The position numbers and the translations under genes are program-made. From Astropecten irregularis (Eukaryota; Echinodermata; Asteroidea; Paxillosida; Astropectinidae), in NCBI GenBank assembly GCA_963971285.1, contig OZ020248.1, positions 9,672,001 through 9,736,000 of the forward strand: a stretch of 64,000 nt of DNA. Direction: 5' to 3'. How positions within the stretch are numbered: position 1 is the stretch's first letter; every line of letters starts with the position of its first letter. The notes under the pieces were generated by a model that saw only the letters and a list, made by a program, of their open reading frames with translations, made no database searches and was not told the DNA's origin. Shown piece by piece: positions 13,201-24,600 of this stretch.

Positions 13201-14000
13201 GGCCATCATGCCCCAGTGTTGGTATACAAACCTATCTCTCTCTTGCGTTGGTTGCTGGTTGTTGGGGCAAAGAACTCGTTCATCAAGCCCTCTAGTGCTC
13301 GAAGGGATGCATCATTTGACGCCTATAAAAACAAAAACAAAACAAAATTAAATTGGGGAAGCAAACCACCATTTTTCAAAAATTTTATATTCTCAGAATC
13401 TCAGTAACTTGATATATTTTGATAAAAAGGCCTACAAAGAAAACTAAATTTTAGCATAAAATTTGTTCTAGTTCATAAAACACATTGAACACACAATGCT
13501 TGATTTTACACATGAAATAAGGAAGGACTCAAGTCAAGGAGGCGTTATGCCTATTTTAGTATTTAAACGTTACTTTTACTTTGCCGGCTTAAAAGTAAAA
13601 ACCATATCATATGAACTTTGTTTGAAGAAAAATGGGGAATAATAGGCCTAGTGTCAAAATAAACGAAACAATTGCTGTTGTTAATTGAAATGTTTTCTTT
13701 ATTGTCAAATTCAAATTCCCTTTTTCACCCCACGCCCACCCAACCAGCTGGAGTTAAATTCCTTTGGGGTGTTAGGCCTAGTATTAATGTACAAAGTGAA
13801 TGGGCAGGCCGTGTTAGCAGTGCAGTGAATGCATTTAATTCTTTCATGCAAATTGTATCCGTGTCGGAAATATTACCATCTTCCGGTGACGTTTTTAAGC
13901 CTATTCGGCCGTTGTCTTCGAGCTGCAAGTCCGTCGACACGTTCTTCCACCTTTTGAGAACAGTTTGCGATTATTACTCTGAATTCCTGTCGCTCTCCGG
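1221..14000 (-). CDS. XPO6: Exportin-6 (partial, first 15 exons; 3' end off the left edge)
   Basis: Exportin-6 is the importin-beta-family receptor that carries profilin-actin out of the nucleus with RanGTP. Coding exons, in transcript order, are 13877-13879 (ATG; the upstream part of exon 1 is 5' UTR of unknown start), 13232-13322, 12136-12248, 11322-11519, 10521-10680, 9673-9807, 8134-8608, 7815-7941, 6789-6901, 6094-6202, 5580-5672, 4670-4739, 3509-3668, 1822-1914 and 1221-1518. They total 2238 nt, 746 codons. All junctions are GT-AG and in frame. The product follows vertebrate XPO6 closely, for example MEIRTSLSKFLLSHHK, TATPPPSPT, EKFTEFLRLFVSIHLRR, RRLNITAEHECRRLHC and DFIDVHAQSLAALQ. 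The start ATG has an in-frame TAA 18 nt upstream and a GTAATA donor directly after it. The exon at 8134-8608 carries a Ser-rich insert relative to human. The C-terminal part lies outside the window. Start exon is less certain than the rest. Confidence 0.93.
1645..1785 (-). mobile_element. SINE family 2, 3' half
   Basis: On the minus strand this matches the 3' half of the SINE at 3770-4030, including the words gatggctt, gattagcctt and ctgtatactcccc. The tRNA-like head is missing. Confidence 0.6.
2815..3146 (+). mobile_element. MITE family B copy
   Basis: The element starts at tttaaaggcataatacagg and ends at accaatcctgtactgtacc, the inverted termini of family B. Internal hallmarks are ggttttgatct-type words, accatttc, ccagcaccatcttcat and aacatttctgt. 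It lies in an XPO6 intron. Confidence 0.8.
3249..3501. mobile_element. Inverted-repeat element with hairpin element nested inside, abutting the XPO6 exon 13 donor
   Basis: The termini tgggctggatttcacc and the reverse complement of aaaatcggtccca pair, as do the inner words gattaatcttaag and cttaagatcaatc. The hairpin element at 3343-3448 sits in its middle. Its right end stops about 7 bp from the exon 3509-3668 splice donor. Confidence 0.7.
3343..3448. mobile_element. Hairpin element H, copy 1 (106 bp)
   Basis: A nearly perfect inverted repeat: caataggagacttttgag...accggtcttt...gtcaacagcgcacgcgc on the left is mirrored by gcgtgcgctgttgac...aagaccggttctcc...gtctcccattg on the right. Four more copies lie at 9320, 21860, 53505 and 54986. 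Confidence 0.85.
3770..4030 (-). mobile_element. SINE family 2, near full length
   Basis: Read on the minus strand it has a tRNA-like B box (gtgggttcgaatccagcc), preceded by gtcgtactcaagatc. A body shared with 10050-10200 (tttgtcacatattgctcctc) follows, then a tail shared with 1645-1785. The family is tRNA-derived. Confidence 0.7.
4035..4570 (+). repeat. Tandem tRNA A-box-like units interrupted by a MITE
   Basis: Units of about 110 bp contain gatagctcagatggtagag (an RNA polymerase III A-box-like word), gggttatatggcttctga and cctgagcaaag. MITE C (4148-4379) splits the array. The same unit forms the array at 29050-29840 on the opposite strand. Confidence 0.75.
4148..4379. mobile_element. MITE family C copy
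   Basis: Begins ggggccaatttcac and ends with its inverted form tgaaaattccccc. It has internal words gcttagcac, gtgatagttatttggct and gtttgttttattgagcaag. Other copies: 8940, 34555, 44671, 47125. Confidence 0.8.
4931..5474. mobile_element. MITE family B, two arms joined into a long composite
   Basis: The left portion starts ctacaatacatgattggtaac and reads as the minus-orientation element to about 5290 (ccaatcatgtattat). The right portion is a plus-orientation 3' half ending ccaatcctgtactgtac. The arrangement suggests two overlapping insertions or a fold-back. Confidence 0.65.
5738..5883 (+). mobile_element. Chimera of MITE A start and MITE D tail
   Basis: ttaaaggtaatatcatactttgg...gaaatgcaga (family A 5' end) runs directly into the 3' part of family D (attccgaaaatttggttgataatcc, gaagcagctctatggaattggcccc). 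One element was truncated by, or recombined with, the other. Confidence 0.6.
6300..6480 (+). repeat. Short tandem repeat of about 46 bp (about 4 units)
   Basis: The phrase gccaacagtg...aggcacctatcctactcttggacc recurs with small changes across the stretch. It sits in the XPO6 intron before exon 10 and is non-coding. Confidence 0.7.
7436..7684. mobile_element. MITE family G (GGCTCA-ended), copy 1
   Basis: Termini are ggggcgtttatgaaacggagg and the inverted tctctgttttgtaaaccccc. The middle has the family words ggcttttggctg, agattctctggtt, cagagcttcagcttcaatgaa and aaccacaacctatattttc. A (CAGGCA)n run sits just inside the left end. Confidence 0.8.
8940..9157. mobile_element. MITE family C copy
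   Basis: Begins gggccaatttcatgg and ends gaaattggcc, with internal cttgcccaataaaacaaacc and gcgaacaacagccaaagaacaatc. Confidence 0.8.
9230..9530. mobile_element. Interspersed repeat carrying hairpin element H
   Basis: Flanks of the hairpin here (gaagtgcgaacgaaat, cgatccacatacc on the left; tcaccatgcaaatcctcaaatc on the right) recur around the hairpin at 54908-55165. The hairpin therefore inserted before this repeat was copied, or is an integral part of it. Confidence 0.65.
9320..9466. mobile_element. Hairpin element H, copy 2 (147 bp)
   Basis: Arms caatgggagactttggag / ctctccaaaagtctcctattg surround gtcaacagcgcacgcgc and its inverse, with an alternating purine-pyrimidine centre (gcgcatgcacacgc). 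Confidence 0.85.
9859..10042. mobile_element. MITE family F, copy 1
   Basis: Inverted termini agtggaacgccactataacga and tcgttatagtggcgttctact; the interior word gggagccaaggatgatgttc recurs inverted in the copy at 19098-19272. Confidence 0.75.
10050..10200 (+). mobile_element. SINE family 2, 5' half
   Basis: tRNA-like head with ggactagtggtctggca and a B box gtgggttcgagtcc, followed by gcaagatgctttgtcacatattgctcc shared with 3770-4030. Confidence 0.65.
10940..11298 (+). mobile_element. MITE family A copy
   Basis: Begins aatattatactttggtttttg and ends ttaccgaagtatga. Interior words gcagattcatg, cagtcatctgtgaaat and cccagtcccatgcggtgccc identify family A. Located in the XPO6 intron between exons 4 and 5. 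Confidence 0.8.
12335..12692 (+). mobile_element. MITE family B copy, near full length
   Basis: From ttaaaggtacaatgcatgattgg to ttaccaatcctgtactgtacc, about 24-bp inverted termini. Interior gagatcaaaactg and ccagcaccatgttcat are typical. Confidence 0.85.
12936..13082. mobile_element. Palindromic short element
   Basis: Inverted ends ggtcgatttcgc / gtgaaattggccc and inner tttgcgatcattgc / gatgatcgcaaa. It lies 150 bp from XPO6 exon 2. Confidence 0.6.
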
Positions 14001-14230
14001 GTGAAATTTCAGGTCATTTTCGCCTCGTATTCCAGTGGAATCACGTACAGAGCAACGTGTGAATGAAACAAACTGCGCATGAACAGTATACCGCCCTCTC
14101 TCCGTGGGGTTTGTGGGTGGGGACGTTGGTTCCTCCAGTAATTACGACATAATGGCCAGTCCGCATCACGTGACGGTTTGTGGTCAAAGTGAACTCCTGT
14201 GATTGGTCAGGAGTGCAAGAAAGTTGTCAT
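13877..14230 (-). promoter_or_regulatory. XPO6 first exon and upstream promoter region
   Basis: The stretch is CpG-rich compared with its surroundings. On the minus strand it reads, in order, a CCAAT box (ATTGG on plus, 14202-14206), an E-box CACGTG (14167-14172), then the putative 5' UTR ending at ATG 13879-13877. No TATA box is obvious and the transcription start cannot be placed from sequence alone. The E-box in the context GTCACGTGAT resembles sites bound by USF/MiT-type factors, which is an inference from motif only. Confidence 0.45.
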
Positions 14231-15149
14231 AAAATGACCATATATGGATCGGTATAATTATCAATCGGCCCAAACCTTCCTGATTGTAAAATTCGTCCTC
14301 GCATCAAACAATACAAACGTACATTTTACAACAGGTGTTCTTGCAATTACAGCTATTTTAAGTTAAAATCAATATAGACTACTTCAATACCCTTTTCATA
14401 AAAAAAAAGTCAAAATTATATAATTATTTTTTTTCATTTTAAACACCACACCCATTGCTTTAACTTGAATCAAAGCTGACCCGTTTTTCTTTTTCCTTTC
14501 TCCATGCATCCCAGATTTCATTTAGCTCTTACAAAACCTTCACATGTGGAGGGCAAAAATTTGAAAAAAACAAAAAAGAAAATTTTAGGAGAGGATATTT
14601 TTTTGTTTGGTTTAATATTATTGATTGTTGACTGTTGTTTGTTTGTTTGTTGTTTTTTCTCCATTTTATGTGACCGGCTGACAACATATGGTACAACATG
14701 TTGTAAAGTATCTCATTTAAAAGAAAATGAATTGGAAAATGGTAAAAGAGTAATTGTTATTTATAATTGCTTTGTAGGTATGCGTCATTCCATTTCACAA
14801 TTGTAATATCTATAATGCCATATTGAAGAATTTTAAGAATTAATTTTCTACGAAATGTATTTTAATTGTTTCAATTGCAAATTCCATTATATATTCCTGA
14901 GGTAAATGAAACAAAATATTATTAATGCACAAAAATTACACCTCCGCTACAAACTGCTGACCATTGGCAGTATAACAATAGAGTGTACCTATTGACTATT
15001 GTTCGCTGTTAAACAATGGGTAAATAGTAAATACTAAATAGGCCTAGGCCTATGTGTGTGTGTATTGCCAATATCTATCATGCATGAGAATAATTATGAA
15101 AAAGCAATCATTGAATCGATCAATATTTCGACACTCGAAACAAAAGGGT

Positions 15150-15658
15150 CCGATATTTGCTGGTACATGTATCTATAGTAATTACCATCACGTGGTGAAA
15201 CAACGCCAGGGGGACCATTGTGTAATTATACTGGGCTGTTTAAGTCCAGAGAATTCGTTTCGAAAGTACGCCCATAAATAAATTGTCACTTTTTTTTGTT
15301 AGTAAAAATAGTATTGGTCTGCATTTTTTAATTGTTCTGCCTACCGATGGCACATGGACAGGATGATGTTTTTTTTTGTATATAGGCCCAAATATAATTT
15401 TGAAGCAGTATTTACAGCAAGTCAGTATTATCGCTTATAACCTATGACCAGTCATGAAAATAATATCTTTGAGTCAGATAACTGTTACAACCGGCCATTC
15501 TTCTTTGGATTTCATTTAGGGCCTAAAAACCCTCTCCCAGACCGTGGCCACGCCCCACTTTTACTAGAAATAGAGAGAGAAAAAAAAACTGGACGTAAAC
15601 AAAAACATAGGAAAATCCCTCTGAGTACCGTCCGACTGCAGTTTGACACCCAACCAAA
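15150..15658 (+). promoter_or_regulatory. Putative UBE2O promoter and 5' UTR
   Basis: This is the region just upstream of the UBE2O ATG. It contains a second CACGTG E-box (15189-15194) and a GC-richer stretch from about 15530 to 15658. The divergent neighbour XPO6 also has a CACGTG upstream, so a shared regulatory input is possible. The spacing between the two start codons is about 1.8 kb, larger than a classical compact bidirectional promoter. Confidence 0.35.
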
Positions 15659-18600
15659 ATGGCGTCCACGTTGTTCGAAGAAGATGTGGTCCATCGCACT
15701 CATCGCAACAAGCTGCAACTGGGACTGGTTATTCGCAACCACGACTGGTACAGCAGCGTGGACGAATCGGAAGATGATGAGGATGAGAGGATCAAGAAGG
15801 GTTTCGTCAGGGTGGCGTGGTATCCTAAAGGGAAAGAGAACGTCTTGCCCGAGAAAAAGGTAGGCCCTAACGTTAAACGAACAATCTGGCCATCCCAGAT
15901 GGGGAGATGATAGTCGGATGATCATTGACACAATGACATTGATACTTTTCTGCAGGCCTAACGTTTAGTCTTAGTAGGCCTACTTAACTTAGGCCTATAC
16001 TGTTGTATGTAGACTGTACTGTCATGACTGTCATGACTGTCTGAGCTGGATCAGGCAGAATATCGTTGCTCGTTAGTTTTGATTGGAATGCCTTTCTTTC
16101 ACTAGGCGGGCCTAATGATCTTCATGATCTTTAGACCAAGTAGGCCCTAGGGCCTATTAAACTTGGGCGCTGAACTCCCTTTTTTAATTTTGGGGTTGGC
16201 GGTCGGTTTAGCGCCCAAAAGAATTGTAGGCCTATTGGCTTTTAATGTGTTGTGCACGGAAAAAATTGTACTTCATGGTACTTGCGCCAAAAATGTCCCC
16301 AAATGATAACAAAAACATCTCAAATCAGCTTGAAAATCGTTCCGTCTCTTCTCCGATTGTCAAGGTTGAAATGCAGCCTGATCATTCAGTGTGTGAAGGA
16401 TTCCAAGACGTTACTACCTAAGTGTGTGTGTAAGAGCAGTCAATAGAGGGCCGCGCAATGTGACTAACCGCTGTCTGATCCGACAGAATTTTATCCATGT
16501 CCGCTGCACGGGGGCACCCCGTGGGCCGAGGGAAAACAACAACGAAGGTTTTGGATGGCTCAGTTGGTAGCCGAGCGCCTATACGGTATTCAGGATGTCA
16601 CCGGTTCGAATCCCGCTCTAGTCAATTTGTCTTTGTTCACATTTCAATGACTTTAAGTTTAAATTCAGTCAGTTTCCCTTGTGGTTATTTGATGATTATT
16701 CTACTTTTTTGTTAAAAAATGAATGAATTAATGAATGAATTGAGATGGAAAGTGAGAAAAGAACGATCAAAGATGGACAGTCATTCACTAGGCCTATTAT
16801 TATATTAAGTCGTAATTTACAACAACTCAATTTGTAATATAGAAAGACAGTACTGGAACTAAATTAATCTACCATACCGCTCCAAAATTTGGAGTGGGAA
16901 AGAGTTCATGCTTGGGTGCATTTGCTCCCAATAGATTCTGTGTACAATTATTATGCAGGTATTGGGATATTGCATGCTCACCACTGACAACGTGCACAGT
17001 TGAGCTGGTGTGAATTTGTCATAGTTTGTTATTAATTTCTGCATGCATGGTAGGAAGGTAAAAGGCATATGGGAACATATGTGTACCCGGTCTGGGTCCT
17101 TGATGCTGTACAAGAAAGTGTACATGTAGAAGTCTAGTAGTTGCTACTGCACCATAGAGCTTTATTAAAATTACTAGAGTGCTAGCTCCGCATTTTCCGT
17201 GCGTAGATGCTTTGAAGCTGGCCTGGGCGCAGTCATTTGTAATTTGTGTCTGTGGAACAATACAACTTTGCCTGGAATGCCTTTTGAAGAATGTACTCTA
17301 AATGCAACATGCATGTGCGTCAGATTTTGCGCGTATTGGGCTTCTATTGTGCACCTGTATAGAACACAAACACAAATATAAATAGACGTACAAAAGACGT
17401 ACACATTTTTGTGCTTTTCCATAGGTTTGTGCACAAACATATATGCGCCCAGCAGGCATCACTCTGTTCATTGAGGGACGGAGCTAGCCCTCTAGTAATT
17501 CTAATATAGCTCTACATGTATGTACAGGACATATTTTACAAAAGAGATAAGAGATCACTACAAAATGACATCAATTTGAATTACTGTGGCCTTGCATATT
17601 CAAAGCAAATTCAATTTTGTGCAATTCATAGAATTTGTTCTTTGATCTGAGAGTGAGTTTAGAATTTTGTAACAAGCCCCCCAAAATGGAAGAAGAATTT
17701 TTGCAAATTAGGCATGCCCTTCTGCTTCACCGACATAGATAAGCACTGCATACTCGATGCTTGTTGAGTGCAGGTGAAAAAAATCATGCACTGGCTTAGG
17801 TGGGATATGAACCCACAACCTCCTGTTTACTAGTGCAGATGCCATACCGCTAGGCCACTGAGCTAGATGTGTCAGTGGGGTGCATCAAATCCAATATCGC
17901 AGCGGGTACCACAATTATTCATGAATATTAAACAAATCATAAAAAAATCATTAATATTCATAAAATTGTTTGTCGTTTGACAGGTCAGCCTGTATGATCG
18001 GTCAGTGATGCCAGGCGATGCGGTGCGACGCAACCAAGAAGGCTCCCAGAGGGGTATAGTCCGATCCGTCAACGTGTCGTGCCATTTACAGGTCGTCCGC
18101 ACCAAACAGATGATCTACAATGTCTGCAGCCAGGACCTTGAAAACATATTGGTCAGTGTCAAATGTTATGTCCATTTAATTTGGTCATTGCCTTGATGCC
18201 CCTGGATTTTATTTGTAATTTTTCTGGAAAAAAAGAGACGATTTTCTTTTTCTGAATCCATCAAACTTGTCACCATCATAAATCTGATTTATGATTTATC
18301 AGCAAAAAAGAAAACGATGATCCATCTAAACTTTTCTTGAAATAGAGACGATTTTCACACTGTCTTCTTTAATCTTTACAAGTAATTAACTGCTGCAAAC
18401 TGCTCATCAGCCAAAAAAAGACCTGAAATTAAACCAAGCATTCTTTAAAGAATTTAATTATCATACTTTGGTAGAGAACCAAAACAGAAATGTTCACAGA
18501 TTTACCTATAACTTAGAGGGTATAAAGATAGTGATGGTAGAAACATATTGTAAATTGTTTGTCTGCCTGAAATGTTGTATTTATCCAGAATGAAGAGTAA

Positions 18601-21600
18601 AACCAATGACCAAAAACAATTTTTATCTTTTAGAGATAACAAATATTGGTGAAAAGACTTAAGAAATATTGTGCGCGTTTTCCACTGTTTTCTCAAAAAG
18701 TTGGCACCGTGTGGGACCGAAAATTTCACAGAAGACTGTTACTTCCTTGATATTTTTGCCCATGAATCTGCATTTCTTTGACAAAAACCAAAGTATGATA
18801 CATTCTTTAATCTGAACCATCTGTAGGTCTAATAAACAATTAAATATCCCACTGAAACTAGACTGGTTGCCTATCTAGAGGATTTCCATGGATTGTATGG
18901 ACCTCCCAGTCAGAGGGAAAAAACATTGAAAGATTTTGATCATTTGTTGTCCTCTCTGTCTTTCTCTGTAGATGTACACACCCAGCTGCCATGTGGTCAT
19001 GGGATCGTGGATTGGGGTTGTCCGAAGCATTTACGTCCAGTTGATCGTCCGTCTTAAGAATGGAGCGAGGTAACTGGACATTGCAATCACAGATAACACT
19101 GAAACGCCACTATAACGAACGCCGCTATACCGAATATTTGGCTGTACCAAACATCATCCTTGGCTCCCATTTTGAGTGTACAATTCATTCTTTGAATCAC
19201 TATAACTAATGACCACTAATATGGACATTATCTGTGCATCCCGCCATGTTCGTTATAGCGGCGTTCCACAGTATGTCATCTCGTACTCTTGAAATTATCA
19301 AATTTGATATTCTACATTAAAGGTTTAACTGGTAAATTCATTTTAATGTATTAATACCATAGACATAAATAACCTATAGACCGACAGCGCCTATGGAAAT
19401 CAACGTCTGGATATTGTAATTGTGACGGCACCTGACTATTGGAAAACCATGGGCAAAAAAAGTTACTTTTACGCACAATTGAATAATAGGGAGGATTTAT
19501 TCAAATGGGAAATTTTTGATGAAAACGCATTGATATGCATTTTCAATACCATTGCAGGGTAATGTATGTTTCTCAAATAATTGAAAGATTGAATGAAAAC
19601 TTTCGTGTTTTATATTTAATCTGACTTATCAGAGGGAACTACCACAAGATAACGTGTGCAAATAGCCCCTCTCAGAATCTTTTGCGAGATTTTGAATATA
19701 AAATCATTGTTTACGTACGCTGCAAGCAGCATGCGCGCTGCGTGACGCACAATTTTGCCCATGGTGTTTTTAAGATGGTGGCATTCCTGAAATTACACTC
19801 TGGCACACGCTATTGTCCGTTTATAGGTTATTTATGTCTTTGGTTGATACTCATTGTGAGTGTTGTAATATTCACTGTGAATATCTCATTGAAATGCACA
19901 CATGAATATGTATGAATATTCAAATTATATTCAAATTTCCGTCCTGCAGATGTGCTCTTTCAGATGACAGTGCCTGTAGATTGGTTGATATCCACGATAC
20001 TGACGATGAGGTAAGTCCACAAAGATTTCGTTTTCGTTTTACTATGAGGGTCTCTTGTTGCAATTCAGATCATTATGAGAATACAGGCGGTTTCCTAAGA
20101 GTTTGCCTGTGATTTTAGGCCAAAGAAGAAGAAATTAAAATGAAATGTTTACTTTTTGTTTTTTAGAAAAGAAGATATTTTACCATGCACAGTGCTCCTA
20201 CAAACTATTATTTTACTAACAAAAGAACAAAGTTCAATAGAACAAAGATAATTAACTATAAGGGACACCACCAACATAGGGCTGGATAGCTCAGTTGGTA
20301 GAGCGCCTGTACGATATTCAGGAGGTCGCTGGTTCGAAACCTGCTCCGGTCAATTTTTTCTTTGTTCACCATTCAATGATTTCAAAATTTCTCATAAAAC
20401 ATAAAGAATAGTTTTGATCTTACCCCGAGATCAAAACTGTTTTTGGTCTTTGTTTTACTAATTTCTAGATAGATACCGGTACACCATTTCAGGCGGAAAC
20501 ATTTTAACTGTATGTTTCTACCAGCACCATGTTCATACCCTGAAAGTTATAGGTAAATCTGTGAACATTTCTGTTTGGGTATGTTACCAATCCTGTACTG
20601 TACCTTCAAACAAAATTTATTGTTTTTGGTCCCTTGCTAGGAATCCGTGTTCAGCTGCGACAGCTTCTACCCAGGCCAGATTCTGAGAGGTCCGGCCATG
20701 ACCTTCAAGAATGCCACATGGCTCAGCGGTCAGCAGCCCATACTCAGCAGCAAGGCAAACTTCACCGTCACTGTGGAAGAGGTAAAAAAGGACGTTCATT
20801 GTAAACTGTGTGGGCTGGAAAAGAAGGGAATTATATTTAACTTTAATATTCATATTATTATCCTAAGGATCATGTTATCGACACTCGAGCAATGCTCCAA
20901 CCTGAAAGACAGTACTTAGGCCTGTTGGGGGACCACACAAAGAGAATACGGCTTGATCCTTGGGATATAGAGATTGGATAGCTCAGTTGGTATTCCGGAG
21001 GTCGCAGGTTCAGACTTTTTGCCTCTGTTCATCTTGAAATGAATTAATTTTAATATGATTTAATATTATGTGTGTTAACCACAAAACAATATTCAAAGTG
21101 CTGTAGTTGACTGTTTGCATAGCTGCCAACCATTCCTATTTTTGAGGAAAATAAAATAATACAATCGGACATCTGAGTCACAAGAAAATAGGGGAAGAAC
21201 TGACTAAATTTTTCTTATAAAACATAAAGAATGGTTTTGATCTCACCCGAGATCAAAACTGTTTTTGATGAATGTTTGGATGAATACTGGTACAGCATTT
21301 CAGGCGAAAATATTTCAACGGTATTTTTCTACCAGCACCATCTTCATACCCTGAAACTTATACGTAAATCTGTGAACATTTCTGTTTGGGTGTGTTACCA
21401 ATCATGTACTGTACCTTCAAGATAGGTTGGCAGCGTGTTTGCTGCTTCCAACTCAAACATGTGGTCTTTAATTATCAGACTATTTGATACCTTGAGGAGC
21501 ACCTAGTGCTAAAGAGTGCCTTGTCATTGAGTGTTTTTGTCTGATTTCTCCTCTTTAGGTGAACGTGGTGGAGCTAGATGTTCACTGGCAGACCAGGGGG

Positions 21601-24600
21601 CTGTGTCGATACCCGGCCGGCGATTGCACCGACTCCAACCAGCTCCACCCGCCCCCGAGAAAAGTCAAACGGGATATGTTGCCATGGTAATTAGCAGGAA
21701 GGTGGGAGGGGGAGTCAATTGGTGGTGGGTTGGTGGGTCAAACAAATTTGGAGAAAAAAAGTTGAAATTTAAAAACGTTGAAAATTTTTAGTGGCCCCTT
21801 TGGGGCTGTGGTGTTGGCAGATAGTTTTTTTCAGTAATCTATTCTAGTTGGCAGTAGTCCAATGGGAGACTTTGGAGATCCGGTCTTCAAGTCAACAGCG
21901 CACGCGCAAGCACAACAGCGTAGGCGCAAAACAACGCATGCCTGTTGACTTGAAGACTGATTCTCAAAAGTCTCCCATTACAATGTATTAGGAGCTTGCT
22001 TATCAGAGTATGTTGCTTTCATTTTGAGGACACAAAGACCAATAAGTGGGTTCCACTAATGGGTATCACTAGCCAGTGTACTTGGAATTTTGCTTGGTAA
22101 CAAGTGTTGCAGTGGTAAAATACTCTTTTTTGGGCTCAGCATTGTTTGTTTCAGCTTTCACTAATTCCTGTAAGATCAAAAACAGAAATGTTGAAGTAAT
22201 GGAAGCTTCATATCATTTTCCCTCCTGGACAAAATCCTGATCCTATTTTTCCTATCTTTCTTCTCTTAGCGTGAGGCCACTTTCGTACTTTATTGCTGCC
22301 AGCGTACAGATTGGGGACAAGGTTATGTACAGGTTGAGGTCTAAGGACCAGGCCTACCCCAAAGCGGTGGCTCGAGGAAGTGAGGATTGCTTTATCCAGC
22401 CCCCGCAAGGGGAGGAAGACGGAGAATCAGTCGCCATCGAGGGGTCGCTGCTGAAGGTCAAGCCCAAAGAGGGTCAATTGCGAACTGCGGATGACCGAGA
22501 AGGGAGTGGTGGACTTGGTGATTGGGGCAGCCATGGGATGAATGGGGAGCTTGAAGCAGCAGATGTAGCTGATGCTGATGACCTCCAGGACCATCTTGAG
22601 TCTGTTGCTAAAGCATCTACCGCACAGGATGAACAATCGTCAGTCCAGCAGACAAGCAGCTCCTCATCAAATCATGAGCAGGAGCACATATCAGACACTG
22701 CCATTGCCATAGCTGAATCTGACAACTTGAACATCCCTGAAGGAGGGGCCACTGGTACTACCTCTGAAATTACCGATGCAGCTTCTGTTCAAGCTGAGAT
22801 CGCAGCACAACTGAAGTGTCTCTCAGATCTTCAGGGAAGCTTGATTCTACAGGAACACCGTGCATCTGATGACTTGGAATCGGACAGGAAAGCAAAGGAT
22901 AGTGAGTCATCCGCTGTGCCTGCTTTCAGGGAAGATCTGCTGGCCACAGCTGAGGTCCTAAAAGTTGGTCTGTCACGGGACGTGGACCTTCTCGAGGAAC
23001 TGCTCATGGAGCTCTGTGATGCATCAGAGAGCGTCTCCGACATTGGCAAGAACTTCCGGACGTTGCTGCAGCGGGCTTCTGACGATTCCGCCCGAGAGAT
23101 CAGCTCCCAGGTCTCTTCTTTCATGGACTCCCAGCGGAAGCTCAAGCAACAGATCCAGATGATGGAGGGCCTTCTGGCAGACAACAAGAAGAGTCTGGAA
23201 GAGCTGGATGGCATCGAAGCTGAGACCAAGGGAGCTGCCCTGGCCAAGCCGGCAGCCAGCAAAACCATCAGGAAGGCCCGAGGGCAGGCCACTGCTAAGA
23301 GCAAGAACCGGAGGAAGTTCGACGACCGAGATTCAAATCCATCCTCTGGAATCGACGATGATGATGATGATGATGGAAAGGATTCCTCCGATAGCTCAGA
23401 AGACAGCGACGACACTGACTCCAACGCATCCTCCAAGGGAGAGAACCGGCGACACAAGGTGGTGTCCAGCCTTCTCCAACGCCACACCAAGAAGCAGCAC
23501 ATGCGACTTGTCCCGAAGCGAAGGCCACCGCTGAAGCCGCTAGAGGCTGGAGAGAGGCTATGCGTTGAGGTCACCCATACCAGGACCCTAGTGGACGTCA
23601 TGTGGCAGGTATGTATCTATTAAACTCTATTATTATCAAATGGTTTGAGGGTAGACAGTCGATTCTAGCTAATTTGTCAACTTCGAACACTGAGGGAAGC
23701 TAGATTTGATTGTCTACCCAAAATAAACCATGTGATATTTGTTTTACTTTACCTCATAAATATTCACTATTTTGTCGAGATCGGTATCAGTATACGAAGG
23801 TGTGTTCATGAGCCGGCATTCACTTCATGTAGGTCGAGGCTCATATACGTGCGTCGCAAACTTTTCCTAGGATGCGCAGTGCTATGTAACATGTGCAGTG
23901 AGATGTTACATGTGTAAGAGTTCCTTTGGAAATTCCCCGGGCTACTCGCTGGTGATCAGCAAATATATCCACTGGCACGTGATGGTGAATTGACCAATTG
24001 GGATTTGGGTCTAGGTCATGAATATTTCAGGAGGTATAGTGAACTTAAACATTTCATGGAATAAGCAGACCAATTTCAAAGTTGCTTTTGTGACAGTTGA
24101 TTTTGTGTTTACTGTGCAATTTCTATTTCATAGCTGCTAGAAGCAAGCTCTGGAAAAGTGCTTTTTCTTGCTAGCAAAAGAGTTAATTGGCCGCTCTGTA
24201 TCCACTTTTGGGACCTCCTGTGTCATTGCTTTCTGGTTACACGTCTTTACGTGCACTCGTAATTGGAGCATACATCCCTTTTTAGTCAATAATGTGTAAT
24301 CATTCCTTCCTCTCTGTTAACAGGATGGTACGCTAGAGAAGGGCTTGGTCTCGACGGACCTGTTCCCTGTCCACCAGCTGGATGAACTGGAGTTCTTCCC
24401 GGGGGACTTTGTCACCAAGAACAATGGTACGTCAACCACATGCTTTAGGCTGCATCCGAAACCAGTTGCCTAGAGCTACATATGTAGTATCTAGGTGAGG
24501 CAAAGCCAAGAGGACACTCAATGTGTGAATGCAGGGGGAAACCACTGAACAAATAATTCTTCAGTTGGGAGGGTGGGTCGCAGTGGTACAGAGGTGACAT

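Noticed and set aside
13672..14004. 110-codon plus-strand frame in the XPO6 first exon region
   Set aside because: Antisense to the inferred XPO6 5' UTR, with no similarity and no splice partner.
20279..20352. Functional tRNA gene
   Set aside because: Anticodon loop lacks T33, no poly-T terminator closely follows the T arm, and the same head plus tail recurs as a SINE.
22831..23601. 256-codon antisense open frame across UBE2O exon 7
   Set aside because: Ser/Arg-rich translation mirrors the codon bias of the sense exon, has no recognisable domain, and lies wholly within a well-supported exon.
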